Assembly (NCBI GenBank): GCA_030679955.1
Contig: JAUXSF010000030.1
Coordinates: 1-64,000 of the forward strand
Direction: 5' to 3'
Source of the DNA: Chlamydiales bacterium
Lineage (GTDB): Bacteria; Chlamydiota; Chlamydiia; Chlamydiales; JAJFMA01
Length of the DNA: 64,000 nt
A program made the position numbers and the translations under genes. The notes under the pieces are model-generated. The model made no database searches, had not been told where the DNA came from, and was given only the letters and a program-made list of their open reading frames with translations. Below are positions 16,513 to 26,235 of this stretch, one piece after another; the stretch's first letter is position 1; the number at the start of each line of letters is the position of its first letter.

Positions 16513-17678
16513 CCTCAGCTAGACTAGCGACAACATCGCGTCTTACATTGCATCGCTCCCTGCTTTTAGTAGCCTCTGCGGGGCTATTTGTGCTAGGGCT
16601 CACCATGATTTTTAACACAACATCTGCCGAAGCGCTGGACATGGCGCGTCGCGCCAATACGCATCAGGCACTCTTCCGTCAGATTATGTATGCTATTTTG
16701 GGTTGTTGGTTATCGCTGGGAGCCTGGTTTGTTGGGTACCATACGGTCATACGTCTCAGCCCGCTTATTTTTGCTGTCGTCACATTGCTATTGCTTTTGG
16801 TCTTCATTCCTGGCGTTGGGCGCGTTGCTAACGGTTCTCACCGTTGGGTGGGTTTAGCAGGATTGACTGTACAGCCATCTGAGTTCGCTAAGTATATTCT
16901 GCCTATCTACTTTATCCATCGCATAGGTAGCCGAGGCGAAGTGATGGACTTCAAAGAGTTTGTGAAGCTCTGTTTAATTATCGCAGTACCCCTTGCTTTG
17001 GTAGCCCTGGCACCCGATCACGATACCGTCGCAGTTATTGGCTTGTCTTTGGCATTAGTCTGTTTTATCAGTGGCATTCGATGGAAGTATTGGGCTCTTC
17101 CCATGATTGTCGGCGGTCTTTTGGCTGGCGTTGTCGCTGTTAATACTCCCTATGTTGCGGCGCGCTTAAAGGTCTATATGGACCCCTCGCTGGATCTTTT
17201 AGGAAAGGGTCACCAACCCTATCAAGCGAAAATAGCCGCTGGATCCGGCCAGTTGTTTGGTAAAGGCCCTGGCCAAAGTTTGCAAAAGCTTAGCTATTTG
17301 CCTGAAGCGCAAAACGACTATATCGCTGCCATTTACGCCGAGGAATTTGGCTTCGTAGGTATCTTGCTATTGATAGGCCTATATATGACCATAGCCTATT
17401 GTGGATGCTATATAGCCTTTCAAGCACAGGATAGAGAGGGCTGTTATATGGCTCTCGCCATCACTTTTCTTATCTCCATCCAAGCGTTTCTAAATTTGGG
17501 CGTGGTATCCGGACTACTTCCCAGCACTGGTTTGAACCTCCCATTATTTAGTCAGGGGGGGACGTCGCTTCTTGCTAACCTCTTAGGCTTAGGTGTTTTG
17601 CTAAGCATTGGCAAAAATTCTGCACCAATTTCAAACAAATTGTTTAATGGCTTGCAAAAAAAAAATAGAACCTTTTAG
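16509..17678 (+). CDS. ftsW: Lipid II polymerase / division protein FtsW (SEDS family)
   Basis: A 389-residue polytopic SEDS protein, the glycan polymerase of the division septum. Hallmarks visible are NGSHRWVGLAGLTVQPSEFAK, APDHDTVAVIG, GKGPGQSLQKLSYLPEAQND and, near the C-terminus, LPSTGLNLPLFSQGGTSLL. Its start overlaps the LysM stop codon by four bases, showing translational coupling. Chlamydiae lack FtsZ and use a modified divisome; FtsW is retained. A phospholipase-like gene, not murG, follows. Confidence 0.95.
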   Translation: MTSARLATTSRLTLHRSLLLVASAGLFVLGLTMIFNTTSAEALDMARRANTHQALFRQIMYAILGCWLSLGAWFVGYHTVIRLSPLIFAVVTLLLLLVFIPGVGRVANGSHRWVGLAGLTVQPSEFAKYILPIYFIHRIGSRGEVMDFKEFVKLCLIIAVPLALVALAPDHDTVAVIGLSLALVCFISGIRWKYWALPMIVGGLLAGVVAVNTPYVAARLKVYMDPSLDLLGKGHQPYQAKIAAGSGQLFGKGPGQSLQKLSYLPEAQNDYIAAIYAEEFGFVGILLLIGLYMTIAYCGCYIAFQAQDREGCYMALAITFLISIQAFLNLGVVSGLLPSTGLNLPLFSQGGTSLLANLLGLGVLLSIGKNSAPISNKLFNGLQKKNRTF

Positions 17679-17714
17679 GGTGTGATTTACCCTGACAGTA
17701 ATAGAAGAGGTAAT

Positions 17715-19133
17715 ATGCGCAGGTCGATTTTGGCCGCGACAGGATGCCTTTTCCTCAGTGCAATGTGGATGGCCATAACCCTTCCACACGCTCATAATAG
17801 TAGTGTAGAGACTTTAGATACGCCCTTCGTTCCTGGACATGACGTTTTAGTGACACGAAATCCCGAGGAATCGACATTTTGGAAGATCGAGCTACTTAAA
17901 AACGCCAATAAATCTATTGAATTTTCAGTAGGATTTACAGGTGGGCCATTGTTGGAGAAGGCATTACTCCTTTTGGAGACCTGCCTCACACAAAAACCTG
18001 ACCTTAAGGTACATCTATTTGTATCTGATTGTCCGCTGTTTGGTTGGGCAGACAAGCGCAAGCTTGAGCTACTAGCTCAAAGGCATCCGGACCGTTTTCA
18101 TTACCTAATCCGCGGTATGTCAGGCTTACGCAATGGCTACAACCTTGTTACCAGCGAAAATCATATTAAGATGCTCGTGGTGGATGAGAAGTATGTTGTG
18201 CTAGGGGGCACTAACCTCTTCCATTATCAAAGCCGCAGTAAAGTGCCAGAGGATATTAGATACGAGAACTTGGTTAACTACTTCCATCCTAAAGCCTGTA
18301 TCGACATGGATTTAGTAGTTAGGGGGCCTTGTGCGGCTAATCTGCGCCAAGACTTCTATCGTTTGTGGGCGTTATATGAGTCAGGGGAGAGCACCACTGT
18401 CGCTCAACCTTTTGAACCAGAGTCCACGCGCTATTTTGATTTACCAGAAGAGAGCGCTTGCTGCGCTGCCGTCTTTGACGAAAGTTCCAGAGTTGTGCGT
18501 AATGTTCCGCTAAAATCAATGATTAGTGGCCCCCGCTGTTATCCGGGTGCCTGCAGTGCCGAATATGCCTCCCTTATCAACAGTGCTGAACGATCTATTG
18601 ATTTGATGCATATGTACATCTCGCCAGTTGATGAGGTTTATGACAGCTTGGTTTCCGCCACAGCGCGAGGAGTTGGCATTACATTAATTACCAACGGTGG
18701 TGGCGATCCAGTCCCCATGGTAACCAAAGCTATTGGCACATACAATCAAGCCTATCTCTTACCGGTGGTATTGGGACGGCGCTTTGGCATGGGCGAGCGT
18801 GATCAGGCCGACGCGTGTAATAGCACCAATTGTGCGGTTTACACATACGAAGCTGAGCATACCCTTTATCATAAGAAAGTTATGGTCATCGATGACCACC
18901 TGACCGTCGTTGGAAGCTATAACTTGGGTCACAAAAGCCACTATGGTGACTATGAAGTCATAGTAGAGGTTGAATCTCCGGAAGTAGCGAAAGAAATTAA
19001 GCACGTGATGGACGAAGACCGCGAACGCTCAAAACTGTGCAATCGCGCACAGATGACCGATTGGCACTTTGGCTTCGGCCCAAGGTCCTTAGCCCTGATC
19101 GAAGGCGCCTTAATTGTTGGGCCTCTTTATTAG
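17715..19133 (+). CDS. Secreted phospholipase D / cardiolipin-synthase-like protein
   Basis: A 472-residue protein of the PLD superfamily with both catalytic HKD motifs: the first around residue 150 (H-I-K-M-L-V-V-D with downstream GGTN) and the second around residue 386 (H-K-K-V-M-V-I-D-D with downstream GSYN). It begins with a hydrophobic signal or anchor (MRRSILAATGCLFLSAMWMA). The ATG at 17715 follows AGAGGTAAT and is preferred over an upstream GTG. Two full HKD halves in one chain argue for an active enzyme acting on phospholipids or nucleic acid. It sits inside the cell-wall cluster between ftsW and murG, where pathogenic chlamydiae have none, so it is probably a later insertion. Confidence 0.85.
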   Translation: MRRSILAATGCLFLSAMWMAITLPHAHNSSVETLDTPFVPGHDVLVTRNPEESTFWKIELLKNANKSIEFSVGFTGGPLLEKALLLLETCLTQKPDLKVHLFVSDCPLFGWADKRKLELLAQRHPDRFHYLIRGMSGLRNGYNLVTSENHIKMLVVDEKYVVLGGTNLFHYQSRSKVPEDIRYENLVNYFHPKACIDMDLVVRGPCAANLRQDFYRLWALYESGESTTVAQPFEPESTRYFDLPEESACCAAVFDESSRVVRNVPLKSMISGPRCYPGACSAEYASLINSAERSIDLMHMYISPVDEVYDSLVSATARGVGITLITNGGGDPVPMVTKAIGTYNQAYLLPVVLGRRFGMGERDQADACNSTNCAVYTYEAEHTLYHKKVMVIDDHLTVVGSYNLGHKSHYGDYEVIVEVESPEVAKEIKHVMDEDRERSKLCNRAQMTDWHFGFGPRSLALIEGALIVGPLY

Positions 19134-19218
19134 AAAGGACCAAAACGACGAAAAGGACCTAAAATGGTTATTAACCTTTAAGCCTTTTTAGGTCGTTTAC
19201 GTCCTTTTGGTCCTTTGT
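19134..19218. repeat. Inverted pair of degenerate 9-10-base GTCC repeats
   Basis: AGGACCAAAACGACGAAAAGG on the left pairs imperfectly with CCTTTTGGTCCTTTGTCC on the right. The unit is a GGACC/GTCC motif spaced by about 9-10 bases, the same style as at 38658-38772. It follows the PLD gene and could terminate its transcription. Confidence 0.7.
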
Positions 19219-19270
19219 CCACTATTACAAAAATTCCCTTTTTTTCGACGATGCTGTACCATCCTACGGC

Positions 19271-20389
19271 ATGAATAAGAGAGTTTTCATCTGCGCTGGA
19301 GGAACCGGCGGCCATCTATTCCCTGCGATAGCTTTAGCGCATGACCTTTTGCAACGCGACGCGTCGATCGAACTGCTATTCGTTGGAGGCGGGCTTTCCA
19401 CCAATCGTTATTTTGACCGTAAGTCCTTTCGCTTTCATGAAGTCGCTTGTGGCTCTATTGTGAGCAAGAAGCCTTGGGATCTCATGAAAAGTGCCTTTTC
19501 CATTACTCGTGGCATTGTGCAAAGCTACAGCTTGTTAAATCGTCAGCGGCCAGACGTTATGGTGGGTTTTGGCAGTTTCTACGGGTTTCCTCCTCTTGTC
19601 GCTGCTACCACGATGGGCATTCCTTTAATCCTTTATGCTGCCGATGCTGTTCCAGGGCGTGTCTTGCGTATGATGTCGCCAAAAGCTAGCATGACAGGCC
19701 TACACCTCGGTGCTGCTGCTACACACCTAAAAGGCCCTTCTGTTACAGTTGGTATGCCCATACGACCCGAAATATTAGCTGACCGTACCGATGCTGCCAG
19801 AGCTAGGCTTCACTTTGGGTTAGATCCTGAGCTGCCTACCTTACTGATCTTTGGTGGCTCCCAGGGCGCCAAAGCGCTTAACCAGCTAATGTTACAAGCC
19901 ATTCCGTTTCTGACGCCGCAAATACAGCATGGCCTGCAAGTTATTCACCTCACTGGTCAGGAAGATTGCGTAGAAGCCCTTAAAACCACCTATTCTGCCC
20001 ATGGTATTCGCAACAGCGTACAGGTCTTTGAACCTAGGATGGGTATGGCCTGGTCTGCCGCTAGCATAGCTTTATGCCGCTCCGGCGCTAGCACACTGGC
20101 TGAGCTTCGATCCTTTGCCATCCCAGCTATTTTGGTGCCCTATCCTTTTGCTACCGATAACCACCAAGACAAGAATGCCGATGTCCACGTCACTTGTGGA
20201 TGTGCGCTAAAAGCTCAGCAGCAGACACTTACGCCGCAAATCATCGCCACGCTACTAGCTCGGCTGCTAAATAATCACGAGAATTGCCACAACTCCATGC
20301 GGGAAGCCTTGCAGAAGGTGCAATTAGATCCTCCCCAAAAATCGTTGGCTGATGTAGTGTTGGATACCTTAAACCACGCGAAGCTATGA
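19271..20389 (+). CDS. murG: UDP-GlcNAc:lipid I GlcNAc transferase MurG
   Basis: Makes lipid II on the cytoplasmic face of the inner membrane. The 372-residue GT28 protein has the N-terminal glycine loop FICAGGTGGHLFPAIALA, the GFGSFYGFPPLVAA block, the FGGSQGAKALNQ block and the C-terminal donor-binding CRSGASTLAEL and PYPFATDNHQ motifs. Its last four bases overlap the murC-ddl start (ATGA), so the two are translationally coupled. Confidence 0.96.
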   Translation: MNKRVFICAGGTGGHLFPAIALAHDLLQRDASIELLFVGGGLSTNRYFDRKSFRFHEVACGSIVSKKPWDLMKSAFSITRGIVQSYSLLNRQRPDVMVGFGSFYGFPPLVAATTMGIPLILYAADAVPGRVLRMMSPKASMTGLHLGAAATHLKGPSVTVGMPIRPEILADRTDAARARLHFGLDPELPTLLIFGGSQGAKALNQLMLQAIPFLTPQIQHGLQVIHLTGQEDCVEALKTTYSAHGIRNSVQVFEPRMGMAWSAASIALCRSGASTLAELRSFAIPAILVPYPFATDNHQDKNADVHVTCGCALKAQQQTLTPQIIATLLARLLNNHENCHNSMREALQKVQLDPPQKSLADVVLDTLNHAKL

Positions 20390-22797
20390 CTAAGATAGAA
20401 AAATGTCACTTTATTGGAATCGGCGGCATAGGCATGAGCGGCCTAGCACGAATCTTACTACAACGTCAGCGCGCCGTTAGCGGCAGCGATCTTGCCAGCA
20501 CATCTGTCACGGAAAATTTGTCCAGGATGGGTGCTACAGTATTTGAAGGCCATCTTGAAGAGCAGTTGCCTTCGGAAGCCACGGTCATTGTCTCTACAGA
20601 CATTAAGCCCGAGAACGCGGAATACCAAGCAGCGCTTAAGCTAAAGCTGCCGGTTTTACATCGGTCTGACTTGCTGGCCTTACTGATGGAGGGACAAAAG
20701 CCTCTAGCCGTTACAGGTACGCATGGCAAAACGACGACCTCTGCCTTACTTGCTTGGGTACTTGTTCAGGCGGGTATGGATCCCTCTTTTGCTATAGGAG
20801 GATGGCTCCCTGGCCTAGATACTAACGCCACAGCTGGTCAAGGTGAGTACTTTGTTGCCGAAGCCGATGAGAGCGATGGAAGCTTTTCTAAGTACCGTCC
20901 CTTTGGCGCTATCATCACAAACATTGACCACGACCACATGAACCATTTTGGTACTGAAACGAAGTTGATCAATGCCTTTGGCAAGTTTGCCAAGCATGTG
21001 ACTAAACATCTGTTTTGGTGCGGTGACGATGCTTTGTGTAAGCGCCTTGCGCCGAACGGCACAAGTTATGGTTTTAACGTCAGCAACGACTTGCGTGTTG
21101 AAAATTACCGTCAGCAAGGATGGGTCAGCACATTTGATGTGATATGGCAGGGTAAGGAATTCCGTGATATCGAGCTAGCCCTTCCTGGTCGTCATAACGT
21201 ATTAAACGCCCTTGGTGTTTTTGGCCTTGTTGTAAGCCTTGGGGTTTCCGAAGAAGCTATTAGACAAGCCTTTAAGACGTTTTCCGGTGTCAAAAGACGC
21301 TGCGAGCTCAAGAGCGATCGACGTGGCATACTAATTCTGGACGACTATGCACACCACCCCGCCGAGCTCGCCGCCACACTAACAGCCATCCGTGGAGCTG
21401 TGGAAGAGCGTCGCATCATCGCCGTGTTTCAGCCTCACCGCTATTCACGCACAAAGCACTGCATGGGTCAGTATAAGCATGTGTTTGACGAGGCTGACGA
21501 AGTTCTCGTAACGGATATCTATGCCGCTGGCGAAGAAGCTCTGCCCAAAGTTTCCGCGCAAGCTATTATTAAAGAGCTTGAAGAGCATTCACAAGCACCT
21601 GTTCGATACGTTCCGCGCAACAGTTTAAGAAGTACTTTGGTGGCCATTGCGCGTCCGCATGATGTAATTGTTACATTAGGCGCTGGCGATGTTACCAAGC
21701 TCGGAGGAGAACTCGCTGAGCACTTCGCTGATCAAAGCCCTAAGCGACTAACAGTAGGCGTTGTTTGTGGTGGTATGTCCGTAGAGCATGATGTCTCGAT
21801 ACTGTCTACGCGTCAAATTCTGCCGCATTTAAAAGCTGAATGTTACGAGATCAAGCTATTTGGCATTAGCAAGGAAGGCAAATGGGTTTTTGGCGACGAT
21901 GCCCTCGATAAGCTAGCAGTGTTATCTAAAACACCTTCTGAAACACAGCGCTCACAGCCACTCTCTGCAGAGATCTTAACGCAGCTAATGGCATGCGATA
22001 TTATTTTCCCTGTTGTTCACGGACGTAATGGCGAAGACGGAACGCTACAAGGGTTCTTCGAAGTACTTGGCAAAGCCTATGTAGGCTGTGATCACCGCGC
22101 CAGCGCCGTCTGCATGGACAAAGCGCTAACTAAGCAGGTTGCTGCCGCTGCAGGGGTTCCTGTGGCTCCCTTTGTTGCAATTTCTAACTGGGAATGGAAC
22201 CATCGTCGAGAGAATATCTTGAGTGCTATCGAAGAGCAACTTACATGGCCTCTTTACGTAAAACCGAGTCATCTTGGATCCAGTGTTGGCATACGCAAAG
22301 TCACTACTTCGGAAGAACTACACAGTGCCATTGCAGCCGCTCTAAAGGTCGATACCGATGTTTTGATCGATAGCGAAATGATCATGCGAGAGATCGAGTT
22401 TGGTATTCTTGGCAACGAGCAGGTCACGGTTATGCATCCGGGTGAGATATTCTCCGCCGGTAATTTGCATACCTATGAGGGTAAGTATATCGATGGCAAA
22501 ACGACGCCAGATACAACCTATGCGGAGTTGCCACCTGATGTTCTGCAGGAAGGAATGGCATTAGCCGCCAAGGCCTACAAAGCAGCTGGCTGCACAGGTT
22601 TAGCGCGTGCTGACTTCTTCCTGGATCGTGATAACAAGTTTTGGCTTAGCGAGATTAATCCTATGCCAGGCTTGACCAAGAACAGCATGTTCCCACGCCT
22701 ATGCGTTGAAAGTAAGATGGCACTGCCTGACGTCATGCATAAACTGATTATCCTAGCTCTAGCACGACGCAGAAGCCTTCAGCGCCTAGCTGTGTAG
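20386..22797 (+). CDS. murC-ddl: Fused MurC (UDP-MurNAc:L-Ala ligase) and Ddl (D-Ala:D-Ala ligase)
   Basis: An 803-residue bifunctional protein. Residues 1 to about 452 are MurC, with HFIGIGGIGMSGLA and the ATP loop VTGTHGKTTTSALLAW, and DDYAHHPAELAAT in the C-terminal domain. Residues from about 454 are Ddl, starting VGVVCGGMSVEHDVSILS, with the ATP-grasp motifs KPSHLGSSVGIRKV and EINPMPGLTKNSMFP. The fusion is a known hallmark of Chlamydiae and is the best taxonomic marker in this window. It couples the first (L-Ala) and dipeptide-forming steps of stem-peptide synthesis. Both halves look catalytically intact. Confidence 0.97.
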   Translation: MTKIEKCHFIGIGGIGMSGLARILLQRQRAVSGSDLASTSVTENLSRMGATVFEGHLEEQLPSEATVIVSTDIKPENAEYQAALKLKLPVLHRSDLLALLMEGQKPLAVTGTHGKTTTSALLAWVLVQAGMDPSFAIGGWLPGLDTNATAGQGEYFVAEADESDGSFSKYRPFGAIITNIDHDHMNHFGTETKLINAFGKFAKHVTKHLFWCGDDALCKRLAPNGTSYGFNVSNDLRVENYRQQGWVSTFDVIWQGKEFRDIELALPGRHNVLNALGVFGLVVSLGVSEEAIRQAFKTFSGVKRRCELKSDRRGILILDDYAHHPAELAATLTAIRGAVEERRIIAVFQPHRYSRTKHCMGQYKHVFDEADEVLVTDIYAAGEEALPKVSAQAIIKELEEHSQAPVRYVPRNSLRSTLVAIARPHDVIVTLGAGDVTKLGGELAEHFADQSPKRLTVGVVCGGMSVEHDVSILSTRQILPHLKAECYEIKLFGISKEGKWVFGDDALDKLAVLSKTPSETQRSQPLSAEILTQLMACDIIFPVVHGRNGEDGTLQGFFEVLGKAYVGCDHRASAVCMDKALTKQVAAAAGVPVAPFVAISNWEWNHRRENILSAIEEQLTWPLYVKPSHLGSSVGIRKVTTSEELHSAIAAALKVDTDVLIDSEMIMREIEFGILGNEQVTVMHPGEIFSAGNLHTYEGKYIDGKTTPDTTYAELPPDVLQEGMALAAKAYKAAGCTGLARADFFLDRDNKFWLSEINPMPGLTKNSMFPRLCVESKMALPDVMHKLIILALARRRSLQRLAV

Positions 22798-22810
22798 CCG
22801 TAGGATGTTT

Positions 22811-23159
22811 TTGTTCTCAGCGCGGAGCGCCGAGAAGGTAAAGTGTTTTGTTCTCAGCGCGGAGCGCCGAGAAGATAAAGTGTTTTGTTCTCAGCGCGGG
22901 AGCGCTGAGCCACATAATAGCCCAGGGTAAGGAACCGAAGGTGACGCAACCCTGGGAATAGCGTAGCAAGGAAGTCGCTCTGCGGCAGCAGAGCGCCAGA
23001 GATATCCAGATAGGTATATCGGGTTCCCATAGCAGTAATACCAGGCTGGCGCTCTGCTACCGCAGAGCTTATTTTTTTTCGTGTACAACCCAGGGTTGCG
23101 TCGCCTTCGGCTCCTTACCCTGGGCTATTATGAGGCTCAGCGCTTCCGCGCTGAGAACA
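22811..23159. mobile_element. ORF-less derivative of the RAYT element at 30.2 kb
   Basis: The left end has three CTCAGCGC-palindromes in tandem (about 22813, 22850, 22889), then AATAGCCCAGGGTAAGG, CGACGCAACCC-like sequence and GCTCTGC-GGCA-GCAGAGC. The right end (from about 23044) has the same blocks inverted, ending CTCAGCGCTTCCGCGCTGAG. These blocks match, in order, both ends of 30220-30957, but the transposase gene is replaced by about 45 bases. It separates murC-ddl from ftsQ. Confidence 0.85.
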
Positions 23160-23184
23160 TTGAACGTTCATTTTGTGAGAGCGT

Positions 23185-24051
23185 ATGGTACAACCTTCCG
23201 ATAGATTATCAATAGGGCGGGCGGCGCTATGGATTGTGTTCAGCACGCTGCTAATCTCAGGTTCAGCTGCAGCTTCCTGGGCCTACTATCAGCATTTGAT
23301 TGCCTCCCGGGCGCTCGATCCGGCCTTTGATATCACGATTCTCGTGCAAACAGGTCCTGAGCGCGAGGCTTTACGCACGGAATACCTCGCCGAGCTATTG
23401 GATTTGTCTGTCGACAAGCCTACCAACATTTATAACTTCAACGTTAAAGCATCCACTCAGAAGCTGCTATCCAGTCCTGTGATAAAAGATGCGCTGGTTC
23501 GCACGTATAATCCTGGGGCTGTCTATGTCGATTATACCATCCGGCGCCCCATTGCCTACCTGGGGGATTACCGAAATACCGCGATAGATAGCGAGGGTTT
23601 TCTGTTCCCATGCGAGCCCTTCTTTACACCAAAAAAGCTTCCCGAAGTTTATGTGGGCTTGCCGCCAAATCTACCCTCGGATGAGGTCTGGAACACACAA
23701 ATTAGCGAAGGCGCCTTTCCCGTAGCCATAGCAGTTATCGATGCTGTAAACAACATTATTGGACCTGAGCGCTGCCGCATTATTAAGGTCGATGTTTCAA
23801 AAGCCTTCGCAGAGAGCTATGGTCAACGGCAAATCGTCCTCCAGTTAGAGGATATTGTTAGCCAAAATGGCATACTTTATTATTTGCCGAGGACTCTGCG
23901 TCTGTCGCCTAGTCGCTACCAAGAATCTCTGAAAGATTATTTGATTTTAAGCGACCATCTGGCAAAACAGCTGCCTGTGTCGGATCAGCCTATTTACCGT
24001 GGGTCTCCTCAAGTTATTGATTTACGTCTTCCTAACCTCGCCTATTTCTAG
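23185..24051 (+). CDS. ftsQ: FtsQ/DivIB-like division protein
   Basis: A 288-residue single-pass membrane protein. A short cytoplasmic N-terminus is followed by a membrane helix (about 12-34), then a POTRA-like region (about 50-130) that includes LAELLDLSVDKPTNIYNFNV and a typical FtsQ stretch, YNPGAVYVDYTIRRPIAYLG, followed by ...AIDSEGFLF. FtsQ bridges cytoplasmic and periplasmic parts of the divisome. Sequence similarity is low in this family, but position right after murC-ddl agrees with chlamydial genomes. A GAGAG site precedes the ATG. Confidence 0.8.
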   Translation: MVQPSDRLSIGRAALWIVFSTLLISGSAAASWAYYQHLIASRALDPAFDITILVQTGPEREALRTEYLAELLDLSVDKPTNIYNFNVKASTQKLLSSPVIKDALVRTYNPGAVYVDYTIRRPIAYLGDYRNTAIDSEGFLFPCEPFFTPKKLPEVYVGLPPNLPSDEVWNTQISEGAFPVAIAVIDAVNNIIGPERCRIIKVDVSKAFAESYGQRQIVLQLEDIVSQNGILYYLPRTLRLSPSRYQESLKDYLILSDHLAKQLPVSDQPIYRGSPQVIDLRLPNLAYF

Positions 24052-24129
24052 AATTTTTTTATAAAAATCCTAGCTATTGACAATAGTTATGCAGTCAGTC
24101 ACTCTGGTTGACTAGTATAGGAGCCATTT

Positions 24130-26232
24130 ATGCGACCAAAACATCGTAATATTAGTAGTTTAGTTCTATCCTTCTTCCTTCCATCAATCTTATTGGCGCA
24201 TGGTGTTTGGGACTATCCATCCACACCAAAAGATTCTGTGATCGATAGCCTTCATGGTGTCGAGCTTGAGGATGCCTATCGTTGGCTAGAAAACGCTAGT
24301 GATCCGCGCGTGATGAAGTGGACTGCCGACCAAAATGCATTGGCAAAGGATTACCTAGCCTACCTCGTCGATCGCTCTACTGTGATTAGTCGTGTAGAAG
24401 AGCTTGCTAGAAGACAGGTTTGCACTTTCGATGAGGTCGAAGGTGGACGTCGCTTCGTTAAGCGCAAAGATGCAGACAATGACCGTCCCATCTACTACTG
24501 GCAGGATAATGCTACCGCTCCTCTCATCGAACTCATCAATGTCAACACTCTTCCTAAAGGCGTAACCCTAGATTTCACCATCCCTTCGCCCGACGGTACA
24601 TTCGTCGCTGTGGGTATATCTTATGGGGGTAACGAACGCCCTGTGATAAAGATCATCGATGTCAGTACCGGCGAGACTCTTCCCGATGTGTTGTGGGGAC
24701 AGAAGCAGGGCTGGCCGGAGGGCCTAGTCTCTTGGCTTTCCGATAACTCAGGGCTTTATTACTCCACATATCCTGAGGAAGGTGTAGATGCCGAATACTG
24801 GAATTCGGTCTATTTTCACCGCTTGGGCACCTCCGTCGACCAAGATGTTTATATTTTTGGGCATGAGTATATTCGTGAATGCCATCACATGGCTTTAGCA
24901 AGTCCAGATGGCCGCTATGTGGTTTTAGACCGCTATCACGGCAGCCGTAATGAGGTCTATATTCAAGATCTATCCGATGATTCCATCACCCCATTGGCAA
25001 CCGGATTTGATGCGGAGTATCACATTAGCTTTGCCGGTGATCAGATAATCGTCGTTACAGACTCCGGCGCACCGAATTGGAAAGCCTACCTTGTAAACCC
25101 CGACAAGCCACAGCGCCAGGAGTGGAAGCTATTAATTCCAGAAGGCTCTGATACGCTTCTGAGCGTTCATGGAGTCGCTGGACAGTTCTACGCCGTTTTC
25201 CTTCATCATGCCTACACTAGTGTTAAGGCCTTCGATGCCAGTGGTATCTTCATTAATACCTTGCCTTTAGAAGGCTTGGGAACAGCATCTGTATCCGGTT
25301 CATGGACCGGAACCGATGTTTGGGTCGACTTTACTTCCTTCGCACATCCCCAATCGCGCTACCGCTATGATACGGAAACGTGTTCGCTGCGGCTAGTCGA
25401 TGAGGCAACTCTGGTTATTAATCCCTCACGTTATACTGTTGAGCAGGTTTGGTATCCATCCAAAGATGGCACCAAAGTGTCGATGTTTTTGGTATACGAC
25501 AACACATTGACTGTAGAGGGCACTAGGCCGACCCTGCTAACAGGCTATGGTGGTTTCGGTATTCCTGTGACACCTCAATTTTCAGACTCGCATGTACCCT
25601 TCTTGGAAGCCGGAGGCCTAATAGCCATCCCTAACCTACGGGGGGGAGGGGAATACGGCGAGAAGTGGCACCGGGCCGGTATGTTAGACAAAAAGCAAAA
25701 TGTCTTCGACGACTTCATCAGCGCGGCCGAATGGTTAATTAGTAAGGGCTATTCCAGCTCTTCGAGACTAGCTATTCGTGGACGCAGCAACGGTGGTCTG
25801 CTCGTTGGCGCTGCCATGACGCAGCGACCGGACCTCTTCCGCGCTGTGCTGTGCGAAGTACCCCTGCTAGACATGGTCCGCTACCATAAGTTTGGCTACT
25901 CGAATGTTTGGTCTAACGAGTATGGCAGTGCGGATAACATCGATCAGTTTCAATATCTTCTGCGCTATTCTCCTTATCACTGTGTGAGGGATGGCGTTCA
26001 GTATCCATCGATCCTTGTGCGGGCTTCGGAAAACGATGCGCGGACAGATGCTTTACATGCCCGTAAGATGGTCGCACGTTTACAAGCTGCTGATCCCGGA
26101 GGCAATCCGAAATTTCTTGTCATCGATAAGGATTCCGGGCACTTTGGTGGTACTACTGTCTCGGAGCAAGTGAGGCAACGGACGGAAGGTTTAGTTTTTG
26201 TGATGGATCAACTAGGACTGTTGACGAGGTAA
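24130..26232 (+). CDS. Prolyl oligopeptidase family serine peptidase (S9A)
   Basis: A 700-residue peptidase that cleaves after proline in short peptides. The N-terminus is a putative signal peptide ending near LLAHG, so a periplasmic site is likely. Then comes the family's N-terminal YRWLENASDPRVMKW motif, a beta-propeller region and the alpha/beta hydrolase domain. Catalytic residues are visible: Ser553 in GRSNGG, Asp636 in ENDARTD and His671 in SGHFGG. Complete length. GTATAGGAGCC lies before the start. Likely role is scavenging of peptides. Confidence 0.93.
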   Translation: MRPKHRNISSLVLSFFLPSILLAHGVWDYPSTPKDSVIDSLHGVELEDAYRWLENASDPRVMKWTADQNALAKDYLAYLVDRSTVISRVEELARRQVCTFDEVEGGRRFVKRKDADNDRPIYYWQDNATAPLIELINVNTLPKGVTLDFTIPSPDGTFVAVGISYGGNERPVIKIIDVSTGETLPDVLWGQKQGWPEGLVSWLSDNSGLYYSTYPEEGVDAEYWNSVYFHRLGTSVDQDVYIFGHEYIRECHHMALASPDGRYVVLDRYHGSRNEVYIQDLSDDSITPLATGFDAEYHISFAGDQIIVVTDSGAPNWKAYLVNPDKPQRQEWKLLIPEGSDTLLSVHGVAGQFYAVFLHHAYTSVKAFDASGIFINTLPLEGLGTASVSGSWTGTDVWVDFTSFAHPQSRYRYDTETCSLRLVDEATLVINPSRYTVEQVWYPSKDGTKVSMFLVYDNTLTVEGTRPTLLTGYGGFGIPVTPQFSDSHVPFLEAGGLIAIPNLRGGGEYGEKWHRAGMLDKKQNVFDDFISAAEWLISKGYSSSSRLAIRGRSNGGLLVGAAMTQRPDLFRAVLCEVPLLDMVRYHKFGYSNVWSNEYGSADNIDQFQYLLRYSPYHCVRDGVQYPSILVRASENDARTDALHARKMVARLQAADPGGNPKFLVIDKDSGHFGGTTVSEQVRQRTEGLVFVMDQLGLLTR

Positions 26233-26235
26233 GCA

